Source: CAZDXB01 sp964509335
GTDB taxonomy: Bacteria; Bacteroidota; Ignavibacteria; Kapaibacteriales; UBA2268
Direction of reading: 5' to 3'
Assembly: GCA_964509335.1 (NCBI GenBank)
Contig: CAZDXB010000001.1
Coordinates: 202,124-266,123, forward strand
Length of the DNA: 64,000 nucleotides
Below are positions 42,659 to 50,225 of the stretch, one piece after another. Each line of letters begins with the position of its first letter. The stretch's first letter is position 1. Both the position numbers and the translations under genes were made by a program. A model generated the notes under the pieces. The model saw only the letters and a program-made list of their open reading frames with translations. It had not been told where the DNA came from and made no database searches.

Positions 42659-43996
42659 CTAAAAGGTTTCAGCTATATTCTTCAATATCTCTTGGGCGCA
42701 CTTAATTTTGCTCATCGGGTCGAAGGACTTTTGAGCGCCGTTTCGGTTTAGAATTGTGATTGTGTTTTCGTCTCCGCCGAATCCGCTTCTGGGCTTGTTC
42801 GCGTAGTTCACGATTATGATATTGCAATTCTTTGTCTTCAGCTTCTTCCAGCCGGATATTATAGCGTCTTCGGTTTCGAGAGCGAAGCCTACCAAAACCT
42901 GCCCGGGCTTTTTTCGCGAGCCGAGTTCGTATAATATATCGTCGGTCGCTTTCAAGTCTAATTTCATCGAATCGCCGGCTTCGTCTTTTTTGATTTTTCC
43001 CTTTTTTGCGGCGGCGGGGGCGTAATCGGCTACCGCGGCGGCTAAAATGGCTATGTCCGAATCCTCGTATTCTCGTAGCGTCTTTTTCTTCATTTGCGCG
43101 GCGGATTCTACGTCGATTCTTTCCACTCCCGCCGGAGTTTGCAATGAGACGGGGCCGGAAACAAGGGTTACTTTGGCTCCGGCTTTTCTAGCTACCGCCG
43201 CCAAGGCGTAGCCCATCTTTCCGGACGAGTAGTTGCCGATATATCTCACGTCGTCGATTTTCTCTCGTGTCGGTCCGGCTGTAATCAATACTTTCTTATC
43301 ATTAAAGAAATCGCCGTAGTCTGGCGTAGGGTCGTCGTTGTTTTCTATCGTAGCGGATTCTTTCTTTACCGTTTGCGAATCGTTTTTCGACTTGGAAATT
43401 GTCTTCGCTTTTGTTTGTTTAGCTGAATATCTATTCTTTTCGTCGCTTTTTAGCGTCGATTCAAGATTTTTCATAAGAACGTCAATCTCTGGCAGTCTTC
43501 CGGGACCTTCGAGTCCGCTGGCGAGTTCGCCGCTTTCGGGCGGTATAATAATAACGCCGTCGTTTTTCAGCGTTTCGACGTTCCTTTGCGTCGCCGGATT
43601 GAGCCACATATGCGAATCCATCGAGGGAGCGATAATAAGCGGCTTTTCGGGCGGCAGAGCTAAAGCGACGGCTGTTAGAGCGGTGTCGCACAGCCCGCTC
43701 GCTATTCTCGCCAAAGTCGCCGCCGTGCAAGGCGCGATAAACATCGCGTCGCACTGCTCCGCTAGTTGAATATGCCAAGCGCCTTCTTTCTGAGCGGTTT
43801 CGTCGAACATTTCTACCGCGACGGGATTCCGCGTTAAATTGGATAAAACATCCTCGGTAACGAAACGCTTGGCGGAGGGCGTCATAACGGCTTTGACTTC
43901 GGCGCCGGCTTTCGCGAGTTCTCTTATCAGCAAAGGCGTTTTGTAAGCGGCAATCGAGCCGGTAACGCCGATTAATATCTTCTTTCCTTTGAACAT
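42659..43996 (-). CDS. coaBC: Phosphopantothenoylcysteine decarboxylase / phosphopantothenate-cysteine ligase
   Basis: A bifunctional cytosolic enzyme of 445 residues catalysing two steps of coenzyme A synthesis. I start at the ATG at 43996; a TTG four codons earlier also opens the frame. The flavodoxin-like CoaC domain covers about 1-185 (IGVTGSIAAYKTPLLIREL, HIQLAEQCDAMFIAPCTAAT, PSMDSHMW). A linker of about 45 residues, Lys/Ser/Glu-rich and disordered-looking, follows. The CoaB domain runs from about 235 (VLITAGPTREKIDDVRYIGN, SSGKMGYALAAVA). The loop ESGELASGLEGPGRL has Ser where E. coli has the reactive Cys158. Confidence 0.93.
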   Translation of the reverse strand: MFKGKKILIGVTGSIAAYKTPLLIRELAKAGAEVKAVMTPSAKRFVTEDVLSNLTRNPVAVEMFDETAQKEGAWHIQLAEQCDAMFIAPCTAATLARIASGLCDTALTAVALALPPEKPLIIAPSMDSHMWLNPATQRNVETLKNDGVIIIPPESGELASGLEGPGRLPEIDVLMKNLESTLKSDEKNRYSAKQTKAKTISKSKNDSQTVKKESATIENNDDPTPDYGDFFNDKKVLITAGPTREKIDDVRYIGNYSSGKMGYALAAVARKAGAKVTLVSGPVSLQTPAGVERIDVESAAQMKKKTLREYEDSDIAILAAAVADYAPAAAKKGKIKKDEAGDSMKLDLKATDDILYELGSRKKPGQVLVGFALETEDAIISGWKKLKTKNCNIIIVNYANKPRSGFGGDENTITILNRNGAQKSFDPMSKIKCAQEILKNIAETF

Positions 43997-44186
43997 CTCG
44001 CTCTTCAATTATTATTTCAAACGCGTAATCTAATTGACGTAATATAATCAATTTTGGTTTCGGAAGCTTAAAATTTCCAAAGTTATTTAATAATTAAAAG
44101 CTTAGGGGAATAAGTTATAGCGCGATTATTATGAATACTCGGCAAGTAAGTTAATAATCAAATATTACTACTTCCCCTTTTTTCCT

Positions 44187-44194
44187 TAAATTTG
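44187..44194 (+). promoter_or_regulatory. Candidate -7 box for der
   Basis: TAAATTTG matches TAnnTTTG and lies 31 nt before the ATG of der. No TTTG at -33. Confidence 0.3.
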
Positions 44195-44225
44195 CGTTCA
44201 AAGTAAATCAAAGAAACTAGATAAT

Positions 44226-45557
44226 ATGAATATTGCGGCGATAGTAGGGAGACCAAACGTAGGCAAATCGACCTTGTTTAACAGGTTGATAGGGCGAAGG
44301 AGCGCGATTATCGAATCCGTTCCGGGCGTAACGCGCGATAGAATATACGACGAGACGGAATGGAACGGCAAGAATTTTACCGTTATCGACACGGGCGGCT
44401 TCATCCCGGGCGCGGAAAACACGATGGAGCGAGCCGTAAGAGAACAAGCGCAAATAGCAATCGAAGAAGCCGGCGTCGTCATTTTCCTTTGCGACGGCAG
44501 AGATGGAATCACCGCCTTCGACAGCGACATAGCCGCTATACTGAGAAACTCGTCTAAAAAGACCGTTCTGACAATAAACAAATGCGACAACGAGAAGCAA
44601 GACCAAAACGCATACGAATTCTATAATCTAGGGTTGGGCGAACCTTTCCCTATTTCCGCTATTAACGGAAGAGGCACGGGCGATTTTCTCGACGAAGTAA
44701 GCTCGCACTTCGATTTAGTTCCTGAAGAAGAAAAAGACCTTAGATTGAAAATAGCGATAATCGGTAGGCCTAATTCCGGCAAGTCAACTTTATCGAACGC
44801 TTTTATTGGCGCGGAACGGTCGATTGTAACGGAAATGCCCGGCACGACGAGAGATTCGATAGATACGACAATTAAGTATAAAGACAACGAAATCGTGTTG
44901 ATAGACACCGCCGGCTTGAGAAAAAGGAGCAGAATAAAAGAGAACGTAGAGCTTTACAGCGTTTTACGGACAGCCGCGGCGATAAAACGCTCCGACGTCT
45001 CAGTCGTTTTATTGGACGCTATTAGAGGCTTCGACGAACAGGATAAGAAAATAATCAATCAAGTAACCGACGCCCGCAAAGGAATTATCGTAGCGATTAA
45101 TAAATGGGATTTAGCGCCTAAAGACCAAGATTACGCCAAAGAATACAGAGAGTTATTTTACGAGCAGATGAAAACGCATTATTACGCTCCAGTCGTAATT
45201 ATTTCCGCTAAAAACAAAAGAGGGATTTACAAAATTCTCGATTTAGCCGAGAAAATCAAACAAAACCGAGCGAAAAGAATAAAAACGTCGGTTTTGAACG
45301 GAAAACTGTTGGAAGAGTTAAAAAACACTTCTCCCCCAGCCGTTAGAGGCAAAGACTTACGTATTAATTTTATTACGCAGGTAAAAAGCGAGCCGCCTCT
45401 GTTTGTTTTCTTTTGCAATTACCCGGAATTAATTCCCGACTCCTACAAAAGATTCCTAGAACGAAAAATTAGAGAACTATTCGATTTCGAAGGCGCGCCT
45501 ATATCGTTTTTATTTCGCAAAAAGAACGTTAAATGGGAAGAGCGGGACGCGTATTAG
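44226..45557 (+). CDS. der: Ribosome assembly GTPase Der (EngA)
   Basis: A 443-residue GTPase with two tandem G domains and a KH-like C-terminal domain, needed for maturation of the large ribosomal subunit. First G domain: GRPNVGKSTLFNRL (P-loop), DTGGF, NKCD. Second G domain: GRPNSGKSTLSNAF, DTAGL, NKWD. The KH-like part (about 350-443) is complete. Length is normal. It is followed 15 bp later by a MITE. Cytosolic. Confidence 0.97.
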   Translation: MNIAAIVGRPNVGKSTLFNRLIGRRSAIIESVPGVTRDRIYDETEWNGKNFTVIDTGGFIPGAENTMERAVREQAQIAIEEAGVVIFLCDGRDGITAFDSDIAAILRNSSKKTVLTINKCDNEKQDQNAYEFYNLGLGEPFPISAINGRGTGDFLDEVSSHFDLVPEEEKDLRLKIAIIGRPNSGKSTLSNAFIGAERSIVTEMPGTTRDSIDTTIKYKDNEIVLIDTAGLRKRSRIKENVELYSVLRTAAAIKRSDVSVVLLDAIRGFDEQDKKIINQVTDARKGIIVAINKWDLAPKDQDYAKEYRELFYEQMKTHYYAPVVIISAKNKRGIYKILDLAEKIKQNRAKRIKTSVLNGKLLEELKNTSPPAVRGKDLRINFITQVKSEPPLFVFFCNYPELIPDSYKRFLERKIRELFDFEGAPISFLFRKKNVKWEERDAY

Positions 45558-45572
45558 AAATTGAAGTTCAAG

Positions 45573-45730
45573 TAGGGGCTGTCTCAAAACTCAATTATAT
45601 CGAATTTCGAACCCTTCGGGTAAACCCGAAGGTCGACATAAACACGCGACTAGCGCGTGATTCCAAAGAAACGTCAACCTCAAGGTTTACCTTGAGGGGA
45701 AGCAAAATCCTACTTTTGATACAGCCCCTA
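45573..45730. mobile_element. 158-bp MITE with three internal hairpins
   Basis: Terminal inverted repeats of 17 bp, TAGGGGCTGTCTCAAAA at 45573 and its near-complement (one mismatch) ending at 45730. The interior has three perfect hairpins: CCTTCGGGT/ACCCGAAGG (45613-45632), CACGCG/CGCGTG (45643-45659) and CCTCAAGGT/ACCTTGAGG (45678-45697). No reading frame covers it. The ends carry TA, which fits a TA target site. Ends of the GGGGCTGTCTCAAAA kind occur in several insertion-sequence families, so mobilisation by such an element elsewhere in the genome is likely. It sits between der and the CDF gene. Confidence 0.8.
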
Positions 45731-45796
45731 CATTTTTTCAACCTCAAAAATTGAAATTTAAAATCTTTCATAACTACTTAAATATTACAACGCTCC

Positions 45797-46663
45797 TCAA
45801 TCCATTTGCGGTTCTACGTGTATCGTTGCGACAATGTTTTTCTTCTCGTAAATCAACTCTTCCATTTTCTTCGAAATTCTGTGCGATTCATCGACTCTAA
45901 GGTCTCGCGGCAGTCTGATATGCAAGGTTAATTCTTTAACGCCGCCGTAGTCATGTATCTTTAAATTATGGATGTCGGAAACTGTACTATCGGAATTATT
46001 TATTATTTCGACGATTTCTTTTTTTAACTGTTTTGAAGCTTTTCGCCCGAGTAAAAAGTTGGCGGAATTTTTCAAAATATCGACAGCGGCGTATAATATT
46101 AGAAGCGCTACAGCTATCGCCAAGGCTCCGTCGAGCCAAACTATTTCCTTGCCGAATATAGCGCCAACTACTATAACCAAAGTCGTAATAGCGTCCGACC
46201 TGTGATGCCAACCGTCGGCGCGAAGTGAATCCGAATTTATTTTTTTGCCGACTCTGTATGATATTTGAGCCATCGCTTCCTTGAGAAGTATCGAAAGAGA
46301 AAAAACGAGCAGAACAAAAATTGAATATTGCGGCGAAACAGGATTATTAATTCTATTAACGCCTTCGACTACAAAATCGAACGCTATCATTGCCAAGATT
46401 GTGGCTATGATAATAGCGGCAATAGATTCCGCTCTGCCGTGTCCGTATGGATGATTTTTATCGGGCGGCTTCGAGCCTATCCAAATCCCGACTATTACTA
46501 TAACGGAAGTGAAAGTGTCGGTAAGAGTGTGCCAAGCGTCGGCGGTCATAGCTATAGAGTTTGCCGTTGTCCCCGCCCAATACTTAATAGCAAAAAGCAA
46601 AACGTTCAAGCCGGCAGAAAGCCATCCGACTAAATATCCAATATTTTGCTTATTAAAAGCCAT
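45797..46663 (-). CDS. Cation diffusion facilitator (CDF) family transporter
   Basis: A protein of 288 residues from the ATG at 46663, which overlaps the stop of the upstream gene by one base (TAATG). An open frame runs 45 nt further upstream, but the hydrophobic start MAFNKQNIGYLVGWL fits best. It is an inner-membrane antiporter exporting divalent metals (Zn, Fe, Mn or Co) for protons. Six membrane helices are visible. The metal-binding sites are in SIAMTADAWHTLTDTFTSV and SDSLRADGWHHRSDAITT (HxxxD-type), and HPYGHGRAESIAAI is the cytosolic loop. A cytosolic CTD ends the protein (DIHNLKIHDYGGVKELTLHI). The last metal-binding set with two Trp-His pairs is typical of Bacteroidota CDFs. Confidence 0.93.
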   Translation of the reverse strand: MAFNKQNIGYLVGWLSAGLNVLLFAIKYWAGTTANSIAMTADAWHTLTDTFTSVIVIVGIWIGSKPPDKNHPYGHGRAESIAAIIIATILAMIAFDFVVEGVNRINNPVSPQYSIFVLLVFSLSILLKEAMAQISYRVGKKINSDSLRADGWHHRSDAITTLVIVVGAIFGKEIVWLDGALAIAVALLILYAAVDILKNSANFLLGRKASKQLKKEIVEIINNSDSTVSDIHNLKIHDYGGVKELTLHIRLPRDLRVDESHRISKKMEELIYEKKNIVATIHVEPQMD

Positions 46664-47439
46664 TACTTGACGATTACCTTTACGTTGGGATATTTGGGCG
46701 TGAACCACTCATTTTTACCGTTTACTTTTCTTCTCTCTCGTTTGCGGCGGGGGCTAACGACTCTCACGTCCTTATCAAATTCGGCGTCTTTTAAATATAT
46801 TCTCTTGGATTTCAAGTATTGTTTAAACGCCTCTATCCTGTCGTCCAACAACATTCCCAACCGCTTTTTCGCCGAAAACCATCGGCGGCGATAGTATTTC
46901 TTGCCTTTGCTGTTCGTTTTCTCCACTTTGATTCGCTTGCCCTTTAGCCAAGAGTCGTAAGAGGAAAAGACGAATTTCAGCTTGGTTCCGGGATTTAAAT
47001 TCAAAAAATACTCCAAATATTGGAACGTATCCGCTAAAGAATCCTCAATAACGGATTCGTTCGGTTCGAAAATCTTGGCTTCGTATATAACGTCGCCCTT
47101 TTTTATCGGTTTCAAAAAGAAATCTTTTTCGATTTCTTCGTATTTACTTATGTCGGGCGTTTGAATAGCGTTCGTATCCGCGATATAATTTTTAAACGCT
47201 ATGTAGTAAGTCTTGCCGGCAGTTAATACTTGTTGATATTTACCGTCGCTTGCGTTCGATTTGCAGATTGTTTTGCGACCGTTCGGCTGTCCGAATAGTA
47301 TCTGAACGGCTACCGGTTCTTTTGTCCCATTCTCCAGCGTTTGCCCTTTGAATAGAATAACCGTAGATTTCAATTCGCTAACGTTAAAAGCCAACGCCGC
47401 CGCTATTACCAACGCTAATTTCAAACTTTTACTTTTCAT
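46663..47439 (-). CDS. Exported protein with OmpA-like C terminus
   Basis: A 258-residue protein from the ATG at 47439 (MKSKSLKLALVIAAALAFNV is a signal peptide; a longer frame upstream lacks one). Residues 25-110 form a beta-sandwich of the carboxypeptidase-regulatory type (VAVQILFGQPNGRKTICKSN, GKYQQVLTAGKTYYIAFKN). Residues 130-258 resemble a degenerate OmpA-like peptidoglycan-binding domain (DSLADTFQYLEYFLNLNPGT, RIEAFKQYLKSKRIYLKDAE), but the basic stretch RRRWFSAKKR and the Arg/Lys-rich end are odd for this family. It is translationally coupled to the downstream CDF gene (TAATG). Confidence 0.7.
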   Translation of the reverse strand: MKSKSLKLALVIAAALAFNVSELKSTVILFKGQTLENGTKEPVAVQILFGQPNGRKTICKSNASDGKYQQVLTAGKTYYIAFKNYIADTNAIQTPDISKYEEIEKDFFLKPIKKGDVIYEAKIFEPNESVIEDSLADTFQYLEYFLNLNPGTKLKFVFSSYDSWLKGKRIKVEKTNSKGKKYYRRRWFSAKKRLGMLLDDRIEAFKQYLKSKRIYLKDAEFDKDVRVVSPRRKRERRKVNGKNEWFTPKYPNVKVIVK

Positions 47440-47503
47440 ATTTATTGTTCTTTTATTTAAAAAAAGCAAAATAAGAAAGCGAGCTTAAATAACAAACGCG
47501 AAA

Positions 47504-47536
47504 AACCTTCCGAAGGTTCGAGACCCTCGGAAGGTT
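47504..47536 (-). terminator. Rho-independent terminator of fbaB
   Basis: Arms AACCTTCCGA and TCGGAAGGTT (10 bp) lie downstream of the aldolase stop on the minus strand and are followed on that strand by TTTTT. It separates fbaB from the exported-protein gene. Confidence 0.75.
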
Positions 47537-47567
47537 AGTATATTCGCTGAAATAATTTTCGCTCCGA

Positions 47568-48629
47568 TTATACCGGTTTTATATCGTCGCAGAGATAAAC
47601 GTCTTGGACGGTATTGAGCAGTTTGATTCCTTCGTCCATAGGTCGTTGGAAGGATTTCCTGCCCGTTATCAATCCCATACCGCCTGCTTTCTTGTTGACA
47701 ACAGCAGTGGCGCAGACTTCCTGAAAGTCGTTATCTCCCGAAGCTCCGCCGCTGTTTATCAAGCCTATTCTGCCCATATAGGTATTGGCTATTTGATAGC
47801 GGCATAGGTCAACGGGATGGTCGCTTGTTAACTCGCTGTAAATCCTTTCGTCGTATTTGCCGTATTTGCCTTCTTTGTTCATAGCGAGATAGCCGCCGTT
47901 GTTTTGCGGAGCTTTCTGCTTTACTATATCCGCCTCGAGCGTTACGCCTAAATGGTTCGCTTGTCCGGTTAAATCAGCCGAAGTGTGATAGTCTTTATCT
48001 TTTTTGAAATCGGAATTTCTCAAATAGCACCAAAGAACAGTAGCCATTCCGAGTTCGTGAGCGTATTGGAATGCCTCGGCTACTTCGACTATTTGCCTCT
48101 CGCTTTCTTCGCTGCCAAAGTATATCGTGGCTCCCACAGCGGCGGCGCCCATATCGTAAGCTCTCTCGACCGAGCCGAACATTATTTGATTGTAGGTGTT
48201 CGGGTAAGTCAACAACTCGTTATGATTGATTTTAATAAGAAACGGAATCCTGTGAGAATACTTTCTCGCAACGGAGCCCAAAACGCCGAAAGTCGAAGCT
48301 ACGGCGTTGCAACCGCCCTCAATCGCTAATTTGACGATATTCTCGGGGTCGAAATAAATCGGATTTTTTGCGAAGCTCGCGCCGCCGGAATGTTCTATTC
48401 CCTGATCTACGGGCAGCACGGAAAGATAGCCGGTCCCGCCTAACCTGCCGTGGTTGAACATCCACTGCAAATTGCCGATAACCCTGTTGTTTCTGTCGGT
48501 GTTTAGAAGAACTCTATCGACGAAATCGGGACCCGGCAAAGCCAATTGGTCTTTTGAAATTTTCGGACTGTCGAAGTTCAATAGATAATCCGCTTGGTCG
48601 GCGAGCAATTCTTTGATTTTGTCAAACAT
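47568..48629 (-). CDS. fbaB: Class I fructose-bisphosphate aldolase (FbaB/DhnA type)
   Basis: A 353-residue cytosolic Schiff-base aldolase that splits fructose 1,6-bisphosphate into two triose phosphates (and back). It matches the FbaB/DhnA group in length and blocks: GYLSVLPVDQGIEHSGGASF, GCNAVASTFGVLGSVARKY, IPFLIKINHNELLTYPN, ATVLWCYLRNSDFKKDKDY and LINSGGASGDNDFQEVCATA. It does not use zinc, unlike class II enzymes. With ppdK at 16.5 kb it supports reversible glycolysis. Followed by a clear terminator. Confidence 0.95.
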   Translation of the reverse strand: MFDKIKELLADQADYLLNFDSPKISKDQLALPGPDFVDRVLLNTDRNNRVIGNLQWMFNHGRLGGTGYLSVLPVDQGIEHSGGASFAKNPIYFDPENIVKLAIEGGCNAVASTFGVLGSVARKYSHRIPFLIKINHNELLTYPNTYNQIMFGSVERAYDMGAAAVGATIYFGSEESERQIVEVAEAFQYAHELGMATVLWCYLRNSDFKKDKDYHTSADLTGQANHLGVTLEADIVKQKAPQNNGGYLAMNKEGKYGKYDERIYSELTSDHPVDLCRYQIANTYMGRIGLINSGGASGDNDFQEVCATAVVNKKAGGMGLITGRKSFQRPMDEGIKLLNTVQDVYLCDDIKPV

Positions 48630-48806
48630 CTTGACGCTCCTTTTTGTTTACAAAATTTATCAAACAAATTAATTATTTAAGATATAAAATACAAAAAAAT
48701 AGAATAGATTGCCAATTAAACGGCAATTTTATATAATTTTAGCTCAAAAAACGATTATTCGCTAAATTTGCTATCGAAATAAGTACGAAAAAAATATAAG
48801 GACGCT

Positions 48807-50078
48807 ATGAGAAAAAAAACAACTTTAGGTTTTCTAACCGCCGCTTCGATACTCTTATCGTTTTTTGCCTGCTCTATTTTTTCCAGCGCGCAAACGGAAC
48901 ATAGACATTGCCAGGACTATATGCTCTTCGAAGGCTCGGAGAATCTGGTATCGTTCGGTATGGACACGACGCGGCATTGGTGGGCTTTAACGTCCCCGTT
49001 TGACGGTCAATATAGATTAATCGTGGACAACGTAGAAACGGACGTATTCACCGATATTAACGCCTTAACTTTCTCGCCCGACGGGAATCGCTGGGCTTGC
49101 TTTTGCGAATCTAATAACACGCAGTGGTATTTGCTCGGCATCGACACGACTATTCTAATCAAAGGCAACGACGTCGGCGAAATACAGTACAGCCCCAATT
49201 CCAAGCATATCGTTTACTCTTACAAAGAATCCGGCGAAGAATATATAGTATTCAAAGGCGATAAGATTAGGACATATAATAAAACAAGCAAAATATACTT
49301 AAGTTACAACGGCGCGCGCTACGCTTACGTCGCTTCTCGCGGCGACGGCTACGTAATAATAGTCAACGGGCGCGAAAGCGAAACATTCGACGAGATAAAA
49401 CCTTTTGGATTCTGGATGAACGGAAAAATACTATACGCCGCAAAAAGCGGCGACTTATGGTCAATTTACAAAGGGAATCAATCTCTCGGCGGACAATACT
49501 CGAAAGTAACCGAAACGGCGATAAATTTGCGAGGCGACGCCGCGGCTTTTCTCGCGCGACTCCCTTCCGGCTTTAGCGTCGGAACCGTAATATCCGACGA
49601 ATACTACGAACCTCTGGAAGGCGAATACTACGACCAAACAAGCAATTTGATTTTGCATCCCACTATACCAATGATAGCCTATAACGCCGTTTATCAAGGG
49701 AGGGATATAGTTGTTTTCAGCGGCTCCGAATACGAGGGGGGCAACGACGCCACTAGCGCGCCGCGCTATACTTTCGACGGCGAGGAGCTATATTTTATGG
49801 GATGCGACATCGACTGTTTCCTCAGCGTCAACGGCCGCGAGTATTCTTTGAACGTATCGCTGCCGGTCGATAAGAAATACGCTAAGAAACCGGGAGGCAG
49901 AACAATAGCTTACACGACAAACACGTCTCTCGTAATCAAAGACGTAGAAATGGACAAACTTTACGCCGGTATGATGGTCGACCGCCTCTCCTCTCCGCGA
50001 TACAATTGGCGCGAAGGACGCTACGAAGCTTTGGGAGCGATTAGAAACAGGCTTTATTTAATGACTTGCGAATTTTAG
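48807..50078 (+). CDS. Exported beta-propeller-like protein, uncharacterised
   Basis: A 423-residue protein with a signal peptide that may carry a lipobox (LTAASILLSFFACSIF). The mature part is built of about 6-7 units, each roughly 45-55 residues, ending in patterns like SPNSKHIVYSYKESGEEYIV, LSYNGARYAYVASRGDGYVI and YTFDGEELYFMGCDIDCFLS. This recalls TolB/DPP-IV-like WD40 propellers. I see no catalytic motif. AAGGA just before the ATG supports the start. It ends before a strong terminator and converges with the S9 peptidase gene. Confidence 0.75.
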   Translation: MRKKTTLGFLTAASILLSFFACSIFSSAQTEHRHCQDYMLFEGSENLVSFGMDTTRHWWALTSPFDGQYRLIVDNVETDVFTDINALTFSPDGNRWACFCESNNTQWYLLGIDTTILIKGNDVGEIQYSPNSKHIVYSYKESGEEYIVFKGDKIRTYNKTSKIYLSYNGARYAYVASRGDGYVIIVNGRESETFDEIKPFGFWMNGKILYAAKSGDLWSIYKGNQSLGGQYSKVTETAINLRGDAAAFLARLPSGFSVGTVISDEYYEPLEGEYYDQTSNLILHPTIPMIAYNAVYQGRDIVVFSGSEYEGGNDATSAPRYTFDGEELYFMGCDIDCFLSVNGREYSLNVSLPVDKKYAKKPGGRTIAYTTNTSLVIKDVEMDKLYAGMMVDRLSSPRYNWREGRYEALGAIRNRLYLMTCEF

Positions 50079-50133
50079 CGACGCTCGTTTAAGACGCAAT
50101 CCGTCTCATACGAAACGCGTCTTGCTCAAAAAA

Positions 50134-50159
50134 AAAAGGCGAACGGTCGTTCGCCTTTT
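50134..50159. terminator. Bidirectional terminator hairpin
   Basis: AAAAGGCGAAC and GTTCGCCTTTT pair over 11 bp with a 4-nt loop GGTC; A-run before and T-run after give termination in both directions between the convergent propeller and S9 peptidase genes. The core resembles the inverted repeat at 10830-10845. Confidence 0.8.
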
Positions 50160-50179
50160 CGCTAAATTTATATTCTCCT

Positions 50180-50205
50180 CCGTCCAAAATTGTAATTTCG
50201 GACGG
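50180..50205. repeat. Palindromic intergenic repeat
   Basis: CCGTCC and GGACGG pair with a 14-nt AT-rich loop whose sequence AAATT..AATTT matches the loop of the repeats at 12779 and 33988. It lies in the same spacer as the terminator. Confidence 0.6.
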
Positions 50206-50225
50206 TGTAACGCAAAATCGCTCTG

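Noticed and set aside
43482..44051. Long open frame antisense-parallel to coaBC
   Set aside because: It runs in another frame of the same strand as a clear coaBC gene, has an Arg-rich composition typical of frame shadows and no family pattern.
45573..45730. Treating the three hairpins after der as terminators only
   Set aside because: The matched 17-bp termini outside the hairpins are better explained by a MITE, though its hairpins may also end transcription.
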